Positions 16,857 to 26,200 of a stretch of DNA of 56,174 nucleotides are shown here, in pieces (the first letter of the stretch is position 1; each line of letters starts with the position of its first letter). A program made the translations under genes and the position numbers. A model generated the notes under the pieces. That model did not search any database, was not told the origin of the DNA, and was given only the letters and a program-made list of their open reading frames with translations. This stretch comes from JAAYJM01 sp964498585 (GTDB lineage: Bacteria; Bacteroidota; Ignavibacteria; Kapaibacteriales; UBA2268): contig CAZCHH010000016.1 in the NCBI GenBank assembly GCA_964498585.1, forward strand, positions 1 through 56,174, read 5' to 3'.

Positions 16857-19625
16857 TCAGTTTTGCTCTAACAACTCTATTGCTTTATTTAGTATTGCGT
16901 CTTCATTTAGAATGAAATTATGGATATCAGGTTCAACTAAAACATCTGGTTTTACAACTTCGCCATAAAGGACATTATTATTTAAAAAAGCATAAATAGA
17001 ACTTAGAGAAACATAATAAAAATCGGGTAGTTTTAATGCCTGAATTTCACCAGCGCTTCCTGCACTATTAGAGCCGACAATTGTAGCTAATTTATATTTA
17101 CTAATTAATCTAAGAACTGCTTCAGCATAACCAATAGTACGCTTATCAACCAAGAATATAAGTTTTGCACTTATATGCGGATTTCGTGGAGTAATTGTAG
17201 AAGAGCCAATTTGATATGACTTTGCTTCCTGATTTGGTTTTGTATAAACTGGAACCCGCCACTCAAAAGATTGAATAGGATTATCAATAAAAAAGCTTAA
17301 AAAGTGTTCAGAAACAAGACAAAGCCCTCTTAAATCAAAAATAATACCTTCTGCAGTAGTAATTTTATTTGATATCTCTTTAAATTCTTTATCGTTTACT
17401 CTTGTTAAATCAATATAATAGTGGTTTGGTTTATACTGATAAAATTGTTCGGGCCTTTCTTCATAAAGTTCAATAAGTTGAATATTTCTGTTTTTTCTAA
17501 CTTCAATTTCTTTACCTGTTAAAGTTTTCAATTTTAATTCAACGGAAGAATTTTCATCACCAGCTCTCAACTCTGCTAAAGTTCTAATTATTTTCCATTG
17601 TTCAGTAGAAGACGACACAAGCTGTTTGTTTCGATTGATTACATCAATAGTATTTTCCCCATTAATTTCAATAACCTCATCGCCCGGCTTAACTTGAGTT
17701 TCATCTTGATTTACTTTTGAAATATATAATTTATTATCAATCCACTCCCAAAGGAAAGGAAGTGCATACCGAAATGTTAATTTTGCATCCCAAGCCCTTG
17801 CCTGACCATCTTTCAAACCGGCAACCATAATTTTTAAAGTCTCTAAAAATTCAAATCCGTTTTTGTCAATTGCTGCTTTTTCTAATGCAAGCTTTAAAAT
17901 ATCATTCCAAAAGCCAATATCCTGATTATATAAATTGAAATGCTTGAAGATATTCCAAGCTATTATTATAATAGCCAATTTGCTGTTTCGATTATTGGCG
18001 TTGAATTCAAGAGAATCATCAAACACTTTAGGTAAAGATTCATTTCCTTCCAAAACTTTCATTACTTCAATTGAATCAGTTCGAATAATTGCTGGTGTTA
18101 AAAAATATAAATCATAAGCAATTTTTTCTATGAAATTTTCATTTAATTTAGGCAAAATTACCCTTGATTCTTTATCTGCTTCAATTAGCAATGATTTGCT
18201 GCCTTTGTAAAACTGATTAGTAACTGTGCCTTTGTAACCAACAATTTCAGAGTTCGGATATAAAGTCCAGCCACGGACAATTTTTCCGAAATCGCCATCT
18301 TCAAAGCCGTAATTTCTTGGTTCTCCTTTGCTAACAATATTTCTTCTATCAATTATCTCTAATTTAGTTTCATCAAACCAAATTTTCCCTTCACCAATTA
18401 AAACTAAAGCAAGCATAATATTTTCAGCATTTTCCGGAATCTCTGCTTCTACTTGGTATTCAGCCCATTCGTTATTTAAAATTGGCTTTTCAAGAGAATT
18501 AATAGAATGAACTTCTTCTCTGTTAATATTTACCTGAAGCCACATTTGGCCTTGACTAAACTGGTCATCAGATTCAAATCTGCTAAAAGCTTTAAATATT
18601 ATTTTTTTTCCTTTAAACGGAGTGGCGTCTATATATTGCAAAACAATTCCCTCCATTTCTCTTTGAGGTTTGTTTGCATTAATGATTTGTGATTCAAATA
18701 TTTCAGACTTTGTTCCTGTTGCAGGTCCAATATGTTTTGGAGCAAGATAAACATCTTTGTCTTTATCGTTCTCGTTAAAAAATTTATGCTCATTAGCTTT
18801 TTCTTCAGAGTGTTCAAAGGCAATCAAAGGAGCAATTGGAATAAAAGAATTTTTTATAAAATCAATAAAATCTTTTGTGCTTTTTAAATTTTCTACTTTA
18901 TTTATTGATGATAAAACAAAATGCTCCCAGTCATAATTTTGTAATTGAAAACTTGGATAAAAATATCTAATATTACCATATATTTTAGCATAAGAAATCA
19001 GGTTTTGCAAACCATTTTCTGATAATGGAGCAGGTGGGTCTTTTATGCCCGCTTGGTCTTCCAAAATACCAAACGATGCATCATCAATCCAAAGAGCGCC
19101 ACCACCACGCAACATTGCACCAAAACGAATGGTTTCTGCTTCAGGATGCACTTCACCTCTAATTTCATAAACATTCCAATCGCTACGAACAATTGGAAAA
19201 TCTTTCATTGCTTCGTAAAATATTTCTTCATTATTTGGAAGATATACTCTCATAAAAAGGTTCGCAGAACCTAATAAAGAAGCAATTTCTACTCTTATGG
19301 CTGCTTTAAAATATATTTTTTTGCCACGGTAATTCTTTGCATCAATTATTTGCTCTACTATTCCAAATTTTTTTGCTTCAATCGGATAATCATTATAAAG
19401 CTTTAATGAATGTTTACCCTGATAAGTCATTGTGTCTGTAAGATAAGCATTATATCCTAGCTTCACAGCAAAACCGGGCATTTCCCAACCAACAGGCATT
19501 TTGTTAAGTTCACCATCTTCTATATCTAAATTTATCGGATGAAGTAAATTCTGGGAAAATGCTATAAAACTACTTAAAATTATCAATATCGCGGATAATA
19601 CTATTTTTTTCAATTCTTTTTCCAA
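16857..19625 (-). CDS. Secreted S41-like protein with carbohydrate-binding-type modules; catalytic residues lost
   Basis: 922 residues. A signal peptide (IVLSAILIILSSFIAFSQ) directs export. Two beta-sandwich modules follow, each ending in a similar phrase: MLRGGGALWIDDASFGI near residue 180 and LIGEGKIWFDETKLEII near 420. A PDZ-like segment (VKPGDEVIEINGENT) precedes an S41/tail-specific-protease fold. In active members of this subtype the conserved His is in DGHA and the nucleophile in SYAE. Here they read DGQA (Gln608) and GYAE (Gly832). The rest of the core (IIFDLRGL, TIVGSNSAGSAGEI) is intact and the frame is unbroken, so it is probably a folded pseudoenzyme, perhaps peptide-binding. It uses a TGA stop, and no operon partner is seen. 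Confidence 0.8.
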   Translation of the reverse strand: MEKELKKIVLSAILIILSSFIAFSQNLLHPINLDIEDGELNKMPVGWEMPGFAVKLGYNAYLTDTMTYQGKHSLKLYNDYPIEAKKFGIVEQIIDAKNYRGKKIYFKAAIRVEIASLLGSANLFMRVYLPNNEEIFYEAMKDFPIVRSDWNVYEIRGEVHPEAETIRFGAMLRGGGALWIDDASFGILEDQAGIKDPPAPLSENGLQNLISYAKIYGNIRYFYPSFQLQNYDWEHFVLSSINKVENLKSTKDFIDFIKNSFIPIAPLIAFEHSEEKANEHKFFNENDKDKDVYLAPKHIGPATGTKSEIFESQIINANKPQREMEGIVLQYIDATPFKGKKIIFKAFSRFESDDQFSQGQMWLQVNINREEVHSINSLEKPILNNEWAEYQVEAEIPENAENIMLALVLIGEGKIWFDETKLEIIDRRNIVSKGEPRNYGFEDGDFGKIVRGWTLYPNSEIVGYKGTVTNQFYKGSKSLLIEADKESRVILPKLNENFIEKIAYDLYFLTPAIIRTDSIEVMKVLEGNESLPKVFDDSLEFNANNRNSKLAIIIIAWNIFKHFNLYNQDIGFWNDILKLALEKAAIDKNGFEFLETLKIMVAGLKDGQARAWDAKLTFRYALPFLWEWIDNKLYISKVNQDETQVKPGDEVIEINGENTIDVINRNKQLVSSSTEQWKIIRTLAELRAGDENSSVELKLKTLTGKEIEVRKNRNIQLIELYEERPEQFYQYKPNHYYIDLTRVNDKEFKEISNKITTAEGIIFDLRGLCLVSEHFLSFFIDNPIQSFEWRVPVYTKPNQEAKSYQIGSSTITPRNPHISAKLIFLVDKRTIGYAEAVLRLISKYKLATIVGSNSAGSAGEIQALKLPDFYYVSLSSIYAFLNNNVLYGEVVKPDVLVEPDIHNFILNEDAILNKAIELLEQN

Positions 19626-19700
19626 ATTACTTATTAAAACAATTGTAAATATAAGAATAAATTTGTATTTGTAAGTTTTGAAAAATTGTATTTACAAATA

Positions 19701-19745
19701 AAAAGTCAGAACCAAAAATATTTTCATTTTTAGATTCTGACTTTT
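19701..19745 (-). terminator. Hairpin terminator of degP
   Basis: AAAAGTCAGAA (19701-19711) and TTCTGACTTTT (19735-19745) pair perfectly, with an inner AAAAAT/ATTTTT stem. On the minus strand it ends in TTTTTATTT, 20 bases after the degP stop. Confidence 0.75.
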
Positions 19746-19765
19746 GAAAAAACTAAAATTCAAAA

Positions 19766-21280
19766 CTATGGAATTTCAAAAGCTACAATTCGAGTCTGGT
19801 CTTTGTACTTCAAGTGAAGCAAAATCGTTTCACCAGCTTTTTTGCTATCAATTATTTTCTTCAAATCAGAAGGAGATTTTATTTCCTTGCGGTCAGCTTT
19901 AATAATAACTCCATTTGGAGCGAGTCCACGCTGCTCAGCCAAGCTGTAACGTTTTACCTTTGAAACATAAGCACCTTGTTTAACATCAAAATTTTCTTTA
20001 ATATCTTTGTTTAAGGTTTCGGCAGTAAAACCGAGTTGGTCAAAGTCTACAGATGCTTTTGCTTCTTCTATTTGGTCATCGCCTTTGGAAGCAGATGCAA
20101 TTTCAGTATCTTTATCTCTTGGCTCGAGTTTAACAGTTTTATTGATTTTTTTACCATCACGCCAGATTGTAAGATTCACTTTATCGCCAGCTCTTTTCAT
20201 AACAATAGTGCTTTGCAATTCATTAGAAGTAGCAATTTTTTTACCATCAACCTCCAAAATAACATCTCCGGATTCAACTCCAGCTTTTTCAGCTGGGGAA
20301 TCTTTAAGAATGTTATGAACTAATGCACCTTCAACTCTGTCAAGTCCGAGTGATTTTGCGACAACTTCATCAACTGTTCTTATGCTAACACCGATATAGC
20401 CGCGGTTTATTTTCCCGTCATCCATCAAATCCATTACAACTGAACGAACTAAATCAATAGGAATAGCAAAGCCGTAGCCAATATATGTGCCGGTTCTTGT
20501 AGCAATTGCAGTATTTATTCCAACCAAACTACCGTGAAGATTAAACAGTCCACCGCCGCTATTACCCGGATTTATTGCTGCATCTGTTTGAATAAAGTTT
20601 TCAATTGAATATCCATCTTTATCACGAAGAAGAGACAATTCACCTCTTCCAATGGCGCTTACGATACCAGTTGTTACTGTAGAATTTAAACCAAGTGGAT
20701 TTCCAACAGCAACTACCCATTCACCAATTCTGACTTTGTCCATATCAGCAAGATGAACTAAAGGCAAAGCATTAGCATCTATTTTAATAAGAGCTAAATC
20801 TGTAAGTGGATCTGTTCCGATTAGTTCTGCTTTATATTCTTTCTTATCATAAGTTTTTACACTAATATTGACAGCATTTTCTACTACATGGTTATTTGTA
20901 ACTATATAGCCATTTTCAGCAATAATTACTCCAGAACCACTTCCTTCTGAGCGTCTTCTACCTTGCTCTTCACCTTCTTCCTGAGGTATTCCGAAAAATT
21001 CAAAGAAATCTTTAAATTGGTCGTGGAATTGATTATTGGAAGTTGAAGTTTCAATTTCAACATTTATGCTAACTACAGTAGGAAGAACTGCTTCACTTAC
21101 ATCAACAAAAGCATTATTTAAAGCATCAATCTGAGGACTTAGTTCTACCGGTGGTTTGCTTGCTCCTATGCTGTCTTGGGCAAATAAATTTGAGACTGAA
21201 TTAAAGTTAGAAATTATTATTATTAACAAAATAATAAATACTATTGATAAACCTGCTCCAAATACATATTTTTTCTTCAT
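19766..21280 (-). CDS. degP: Periplasmic serine protease DegP/HtrA family
   Basis: Envelope quality-control protease and chaperone. The 504 residues have an N-terminal membrane or signal segment (GLSIVFIILLIIIISNF), a trypsin-like domain with the complete triad His131 (TNNHVV), Asp161 (LTDLALIKI) and Ser241 (GNSGGGLF), and two PDZ domains. The first PDZ starts GYIGVSIRTVDEVVAKSLG (about residue 300); the second is at about 410-504 (GAYVSKVKRYSLAEQRGLAP). LoopLA is long and acidic (FGIPQEEGEEQGRRRSEG). Length and layout match the DegP/DegQ (Do) family. It is transcribed alone, with a GTCAGAA-type hairpin terminator. The neighbouring S41-like gene runs in the same direction downstream but is separated by that terminator. 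Confidence 0.95.
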   Translation of the reverse strand: MKKKYVFGAGLSIVFIILLIIIISNFNSVSNLFAQDSIGASKPPVELSPQIDALNNAFVDVSEAVLPTVVSINVEIETSTSNNQFHDQFKDFFEFFGIPQEEGEEQGRRRSEGSGSGVIIAENGYIVTNNHVVENAVNISVKTYDKKEYKAELIGTDPLTDLALIKIDANALPLVHLADMDKVRIGEWVVAVGNPLGLNSTVTTGIVSAIGRGELSLLRDKDGYSIENFIQTDAAINPGNSGGGLFNLHGSLVGINTAIATRTGTYIGYGFAIPIDLVRSVVMDLMDDGKINRGYIGVSIRTVDEVVAKSLGLDRVEGALVHNILKDSPAEKAGVESGDVILEVDGKKIATSNELQSTIVMKRAGDKVNLTIWRDGKKINKTVKLEPRDKDTEIASASKGDDQIEEAKASVDFDQLGFTAETLNKDIKENFDVKQGAYVSKVKRYSLAEQRGLAPNGVIIKADRKEIKSPSDLKKIIDSKKAGETILLHLKYKDQTRIVAFEIP

Positions 21281-21475
21281 AAAACCTCACATAATATTAT
21301 TTTATAATATTAAATCCGAATTATTGACGAAAAAGTAGAAAAATTATTCAAAAAAATGATTGTTTTTTTATTAACTTTATCAGATTCTAAATCTCTTTTT
21401 AAAGTTACGATTTTATTAAAGTAAAAAATAACAATTCTTATGCTAAACTATCAATAAATAGTGCAAAATCAAAAT
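21281..21475. other. Gene-free stretch upstream of degP
   Basis: AT-rich, with no frame, RNA or convincing promoter. It should hold the degP promoter, but no clear TAnnTTTG box is visible on the minus strand. Confidence 0.4.
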
Positions 21476-21556
21476 GTTATACTGAAACGAAGTGAGGAAT
21501 CTCAAGTTTCGTGTTAGCAATGACTTGTGAGATTTCTCGCTACACTTACCAATTAC
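21476..21556. repeat. R1 element (81 bp)
   Basis: Starts GTTATACTGAAACGAAG and ends CACTTACCAATTAC. It is diverged but of exact R1 length. It is first in an R1-R2-R3 composite that ends at 21779. Confidence 0.7.
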
Positions 21557-21566
21557 ATCTTTACTT

Positions 21567-21716
21567 GTCATTCTGGCGTATGCCAGAATCCATCTTGGAG
21601 AAGCAAGTGAGCTTGCTCACGATACATTTGGGCAAGCCCAAATGCTTCAATGAAATAGCTAAAATTGAAAAGCGTTGAATAATAATAAGATGGATTCTGA
21701 CACCCGTCAGAATGAC
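21567..21716 (+). repeat. R2 element (150 bp), forward
   Basis: Starts GTCATTCTGGCGTATGCCAG and ends with the inverted palindrome CACCCGTCAGAATGAC. The interior contains two more palindromes, GTGAGCTTGCTCAC and TTTGGGCAAGCCCAAA, and no open frame. A reverse-oriented copy of equal length, about 85 percent identical by eye, is at 39172-39321. Its ends match those of the two R2-type GIY-YIG elements. Confidence 0.9.
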
Positions 21717-21728
21717 ACATTTAGTGAT

Positions 21729-21779
21729 GTCATCTCCATTTAAATAAAGGTCTTCCTTTATCAGGGGGTTCGGAATGAC
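21729..21779. repeat. R3 element (51 bp), reverse
   Basis: Starts GTCATCTCCATTTAAATAAA and ends GGGTTCGGAATGAC, with an AAAGG/CCTTT hairpin in the centre. It closes the R1-R2-R3 composite. 21780-21939 holds only AT-rich leader DNA for typA. Confidence 0.85.
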
Positions 21780-21939
21780 TGAAAATAGCTAAAATGTCAT
21801 TGGCAGCTCTAAATTTATCAGGAATAATTTACATTAAGCAATAACAAATAAAATGAAATTTTTTGGAATCAATAAAAATAATAAATAATTATATTCGTTT
21901 ATTTAAAGTTATATATATAAAATTCATAAAAATAAAAGA

Positions 21940-23760
21940 ATGCGAAAAAATACATTTAGAAACATTGCCATCATAGCCCACGTTGACCACGGAAAAACGA
22001 CTCTTGTAGATGGAATGCTAAAGCAAAGCGGAACTTTCAGAGATAATCAGCAGGTTGATGAAAGAATTATGGATACGATGGACTTAGAAAAAGAACGTGG
22101 TATTACAATAATGGCGAAGAACACTTCTATTTTTTATAAAGATGTAAAAATTAATATTGTTGATACTCCCGGACATGCTGATTTTGGCGGAGAAGTTGAG
22201 CGAAGTTTAAATCTTGTTGATGGAGTATTATTGCTTGTCGATTCAAGTGAAGGACCTCTACCTCAAACCCGATTCGTATTAAAAAAAGCATTGGCAAAAT
22301 CACTCCCCATTATTTTAATTATTAATAAGATAGACCGCCAGGATTCCCGAATTGAAGAAGTGATTTCTGATGTTTATGATTTGTTTATTGATTTAGGAGC
22401 AAATGATGAACAAATAGAATTTAAAATAATTTATACAAATGCAAAAAAAGGTATTGCTCACTATGAACTCAACGATTCAAACAACAATCTTATTCCTCTT
22501 TTCGATACAATATTAAAAGAAATTCCCGGACCAGAAATTGAAGAAAATGAAGTTACTCAATTTTTAATAACAAATTTAGATTATAACAATTACGTTGGAC
22601 AAATAGCTGTCGGCAGATTGAATAATGGTTTTATAGAAATGAACAAATTATATTCACTCTGCGGTAAAGATAAAATTACTAACAATATTAAATTTTCTGC
22701 TATTTATACTTTTTTCGGATTAGTCAGGACTCAGGTGGAAAAAGTAGAAGCGGGAGATATTATTGCTGTTTCCGGTCTGGATAGCTTTATAATTGGCGAT
22801 ACAATTTCTGACAATGAAAATCCGAAGCCACTTCCAAGAATTTCAGTAGATGAGCCAACTATTTCAATGCTATTTTATGTTAATGACAGCCCATTTGCAG
22901 GAAAAGAAGGAAAATTTGTTACCTCACGTCATTTAAAAGAAAGATTAGAAAAAGAAAAACTACGTAATGTTTCAATAGACGTTAAGCCCACTGAAAGAAC
23001 AGACGCTTTTGAAGTGTGCGGCAGGGGGGAACTCCAGATGGCGATTATCATTGAAACAATGAGACGCGAAGGATTTGAATTTGCTGTTTCTAAACCAAAT
23101 GTAATTTTGAAGGATATCAATGGTAAAGTTCATGAACCTTTTGAATTCGTGTTTATAGATATTCCTGAAATTTATACTGGAATCATTACAGAAAAACTTT
23201 CTGCCCGTAAAGGTATAATGACAAATTTATTCAATACCGGTGCAGGTAGAGTTGACATTGAATTTAAAATTCCATCACGCGGTTTAATTGGTTTCCGTAG
23301 CCAATTTCTAACTGAAACAAAAGGAACCGGCATTATGAATACTTTATTTGCTGACTATGAACCTTGGGCTGGAAATATTTCTCAAAGGACAACAGGAGCA
23401 TTAGTTGCTGACAGAAATGGAAGAGCAACTGCCTACGCTGCTTTTGCTATGGAAGACCGTGGCGAACTCTTTATTAATACCGGAACAGATGTTTATTGTG
23501 GTATGGTAATTGGTGAAAGAAATAAAGTCAATGATTTAAACGTAAATATTACAAAAGAAAAGAAACTTACTAATATGCGCGCTTCCAATTCAGATGCTAC
23601 AGTTGTTTTACGCCCTCCTCGTTTGCTTTCTCTTGACCAAACAATAGAATTTATTGCAGAAGATGAATTGGTTGAAATTACTCCTTTATCAGTTAGGATT
23701 AGAAAGGCAGAATTAGATTATAACAAGAGAAAACCTAAAACAAAAGGAATGGAAGATTAA
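21940..23760 (+). CDS. typA: Translational GTPase TypA/BipA
   Basis: Ribosome-associated GTPase of the EF-G family, involved in ribosome assembly and stress adaptation. The 606 residues match the family length. G1 is AHVDHGKTTLVDGML (about 13-27), the switch region EKERGITIMAKNTS, G3 DTPGHADFGGEVERS, and G4 INKIDRQDSR. The EF-G-like domains III and V follow (GRGELQMAIIIETMRREGFE), then the BipA-specific C-terminal domain with IPSRGLIGFRSQFLTETKGT. The ATG at 21940 starts MRKNTFRNIAIIAHVDHGK, the expected N-terminus. There is no Shine-Dalgarno site. It is transcribed alone. Confidence 0.97.
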   Translation: MRKNTFRNIAIIAHVDHGKTTLVDGMLKQSGTFRDNQQVDERIMDTMDLEKERGITIMAKNTSIFYKDVKINIVDTPGHADFGGEVERSLNLVDGVLLLVDSSEGPLPQTRFVLKKALAKSLPIILIINKIDRQDSRIEEVISDVYDLFIDLGANDEQIEFKIIYTNAKKGIAHYELNDSNNNLIPLFDTILKEIPGPEIEENEVTQFLITNLDYNNYVGQIAVGRLNNGFIEMNKLYSLCGKDKITNNIKFSAIYTFFGLVRTQVEKVEAGDIIAVSGLDSFIIGDTISDNENPKPLPRISVDEPTISMLFYVNDSPFAGKEGKFVTSRHLKERLEKEKLRNVSIDVKPTERTDAFEVCGRGELQMAIIIETMRREGFEFAVSKPNVILKDINGKVHEPFEFVFIDIPEIYTGIITEKLSARKGIMTNLFNTGAGRVDIEFKIPSRGLIGFRSQFLTETKGTGIMNTLFADYEPWAGNISQRTTGALVADRNGRATAYAAFAMEDRGELFINTGTDVYCGMVIGERNKVNDLNVNITKEKKLTNMRASNSDATVVLRPPRLLSLDQTIEFIAEDELVEITPLSVRIRKAELDYNKRKPKTKGMED

Positions 23761-23843
23761 ATTCTTTTGTAAATCTCATATCTATATTAAATTGCTTTTA
23801 TAAACAGCAAATATAAAATTAATATAGCCAAGCAGTAGCGCAA

Positions 23844-24629
23844 TTACTCAATGCTTACCTCAATTATTTCATTGGTTTTACAATCAATTTTTCTTGCTGC
23901 ATTTCCGTTTCTCATAGCTATTTCAAGAAAACCACTGCTACCGATGTATGCAATTAATTCTCCTTCTTTTGCTTCAGAATAACATTTTGAAAAAAGGCAT
24001 TTTATCTTTTGATTGTTAAATTTGATGCTTAATGAATGAAATTGACTATCTGTTAAATATTTCGATGTGATAGAAGTAATAAGATTACCGAAGTGGTCAA
24101 TGTGTTGGATTTCAGTTTCAATGCAACTTCCTTCATTTTGCTTCAAAAAAGGTTTTGGAAATACAACAAGTTCAGAGCTATCCATTGCTTTTGCTAAATT
24201 ATATCTGTTTTTATCTATAGATAAATGTGCAGCAGCAGGAGCAAAGATGTCTCTTCCGTGAAAAGTGTTTGAAATATCTATGCTTTTAAAATTTTCAGAT
24301 AAATTAAAACAGACAAATTTAGAGTTGTTTTGTATTATTGGACTTAATAAACCATTATTAGCAGCTAAAAATATGTATTCATCTGTTTTTAAAAGCATTG
24401 GTTCTCGATTAGAGCCAACGCCGGGATCAACTACGCAAACAAAAATCGTTCCTTTAGGAAAATATTTATAGCATACTTTAAGATGAAATGCTGCTTCTTT
24501 TATATTCTGTGGGCTGACTGAGTGAGCAATGTCCACGATTTTAGCATTTGGATTAATAGAATAAATGACAGCTTTCATTGATGCAACAAAGCTGTCTTCT
24601 AATCCGAAGTCGGTTAACAGAGCAATCAT
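23844..24629 (-). CDS. SAM hydroxide adenosyltransferase (DUF62 family)
   Basis: DUF62-family enzyme, which in characterised members hydrolyses S-adenosylmethionine to adenosine and methionine; relatives are fluorinases and chlorinases. The 261 residues begin MIALLTDFGLEDSFVASMKA, with Asp7 as the conserved substrate-binding aspartate. FVCVVDPGVGSNREPM, AANNGLLSP and FHGRDIFAPAAAHL follow; the last contains the Arg-Asp motif typical of the hydroxide adenosyltransferases. A C-terminal beta-barrel domain is present (DHFGNLITSI). The ATG overlaps the TGA of the upstream aminotransferase gene (ATGA), so the two are co-translated. The fluorinase insertion loop is not seen. Confidence 0.9.
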   Translation of the reverse strand: MIALLTDFGLEDSFVASMKAVIYSINPNAKIVDIAHSVSPQNIKEAAFHLKVCYKYFPKGTIFVCVVDPGVGSNREPMLLKTDEYIFLAANNGLLSPIIQNNSKFVCFNLSENFKSIDISNTFHGRDIFAPAAAHLSIDKNRYNLAKAMDSSELVVFPKPFLKQNEGSCIETEIQHIDHFGNLITSITSKYLTDSQFHSLSIKFNNQKIKCLFSKCYSEAKEGELIAYIGSSGFLEIAMRNGNAARKIDCKTNEIIEVSIE

Positions 24630-25789
24630 TTTCTTTTCTTATAAAAATCTTTTATACATTCGCTTAAATAAATATAATCGCTGATTTCATTGAAAATTTG
24701 TGCTGAAATTCTGAAATACCAGTAGTTTTGAAAAGCCATAAAAGGTAACTCAATTTTGTAATTTTCCAAAAAATGTTTTCTTAAAAAAAGAGTATTTTCC
24801 TGAATAGGTGGGAGATTTGCTTTGAAAGGCAATGTAACCATAGCACCAAGCATTTCATTTGGTATTGGAACCTCAAATCCTAAAGAATCAGAGAGTAAAT
24901 TAGCAGCATCTAAAATCAACTTGTGAGTATATTTTCTAATATTTTCATTTCCCATTTCGTAATAAAAATCAATTGCATCACTTGTGGCAAGCCATGAAGA
25001 CGGGTTGCGTGTTCCAGTCCACTCAAATTCTTTATTTCTGCATTGCTCATAATTTAATGAGATTACAAGCGGATGGATTTCTTGTTTAATATTTGGATTA
25101 ATCCAAAGGAAGCCGCTGCCTTTAGGTGCATACATCCATTTGTAGCAGTTTCCTGTATAAAAATCCGGAGCAATTTCGCTAATATTTAAATCTATCATAC
25201 CCGGAGCATGAGCACCGTCAATTAGTATTAAAGTTCCATTATTCCTACAAATTCGAGTTAGTTCTTTTACTGGGAAAATCAATGCTGTTGGAGATGTGAT
25301 ATGGTCAAAGACAGCTAATTTCGTTTTTGAATTTATAGCTTTTTTTACAGAATTGATTATATCTTCAGCATTAATGCTTGGAAAAGTGAGATGTGCATAA
25401 GTGATTTTAATACCAATTAATTTAGCAAAATATTCCAATGTGTTTTTGACTGATGGATAAACATTTGAAGTAACAAGTATTTCATCGTCTTTTTTGAAAG
25501 AGTAAGATAAATTTCTGATTATTGTGTTAAAACCAGTAGTTGCATTTTCAATGAAAAATAAATCTTGCTTATAGACCGATAGAAACGTTGCGAGTTTTTC
25601 AATTGTATTCTGTAATAAAGCTGGATATTTGTCTAATAGAAAAACTAACGGCTCTTTTTCTAATTCAATGTCGAATTTCTGCTGGGAATCTAATACTTTT
25701 TTGGGAGTAGCCCCAAAAGAACCATTATTTAAAAATGTGATTTCTTCGTTAAGAATCCACTTTTCTTTTATGATATGACCATATTTCAT
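24626..25789 (-). CDS. Aminotransferase class V, isopenicillin N epimerase-like
   Basis: PLP-dependent enzyme of fold type I, 387 residues. Features are FLNNGSFGATPKKVLDSQ at the N-terminus, the PLP-phosphate region ENATTGFNTIIRNL, the Asp-Ala-His motif LILIDGAHAPGMIDLNI, and the Schiff-base lysine in YTGNCYKWMYAPKGSGFLW. EWTGTRNPSSWLATSDAIDF is typical of the isopenicillin-N-epimerase / cysteine-desulfurase-like subgroup. The substrate cannot be assigned. It is translationally coupled with the downstream SAM hydroxide adenosyltransferase (ATGA overlap), suggesting linked metabolism, perhaps around methionine or sulfur. TGA serves as its stop codon. A frame for a truncated Rpn nuclease ends 10 bases upstream. 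Confidence 0.88.
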   Translation of the reverse strand: MKYGHIIKEKWILNEEITFLNNGSFGATPKKVLDSQQKFDIELEKEPLVFLLDKYPALLQNTIEKLATFLSVYKQDLFFIENATTGFNTIIRNLSYSFKKDDEILVTSNVYPSVKNTLEYFAKLIGIKITYAHLTFPSINAEDIINSVKKAINSKTKLAVFDHITSPTALIFPVKELTRICRNNGTLILIDGAHAPGMIDLNISEIAPDFYTGNCYKWMYAPKGSGFLWINPNIKQEIHPLVISLNYEQCRNKEFEWTGTRNPSSWLATSDAIDFYYEMGNENIRKYTHKLILDAANLLSDSLGFEVPIPNEMLGAMVTLPFKANLPPIQENTLFLRKHFLENYKIELPFMAFQNYWYFRISAQIFNEISDYIYLSECIKDFYKKRK

Positions 25790-25798
25790 ATTTAATAA

Positions 25799-26140
25799 TT
25801 ATTTTAATTTTTCAATTTCAGAAATATTCAAACCAGTTAGGTCAGAAATTTCAGTTAGAGATAATCCCATTTTTATTGATTTACGAGCTATATCAAGTTT
25901 TCCTTTCTCAATGTCGAATTTTTCACCTTTTTCATTTTCGCAATATACATCAAAGACAGCTCTACGGTCTGCATAAGTATAGCAATGATGCTCAGTTTCC
26001 AAATATTTTAAATCTATGATTTTACCAGTTTCTTTGTTTAAAACGGACTTGATAAAATCAAGAAGTAAATCTTTATTCAATTCTTCACCAAATAGTTTTT
26101 TGAAACCGAAATCAGTAAATGGATTAACGTATTTTTGCAT
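25799..26140 (-). pseudogene. Rpn/PD-(D/E)XK transposase-like nuclease with internal deletion
   Basis: 113 residues. The start MQKYVNPFTDFGFKKLFGEE and CYTYADRRAVFDVYCENEKG are the N-terminus and first catalytic Asp region of the Rpn family (PDDEXK_2; recombination-promoting nucleases). Normally the E-x-Q/K strand and some 150 more residues follow. Here EKGEKF is joined directly to IEKGKLDIARKSIKMGLSLT and the C-terminal helix-turn-helix-like LTEISDLTGLNISEIEKL, which ends the full-length proteins. The protein has thus lost the middle of its catalytic domain without a frameshift, probably by recombination between short EKGE/EKGK-coding stretches. It is either inactive or a small DNA-binding remnant. 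Confidence 0.75.
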
Positions 26141-26200
26141 AGTATTTACTTTTATTATCAGTTATATTACGAATGAAACAAAATAATACTTAAAAATAAA

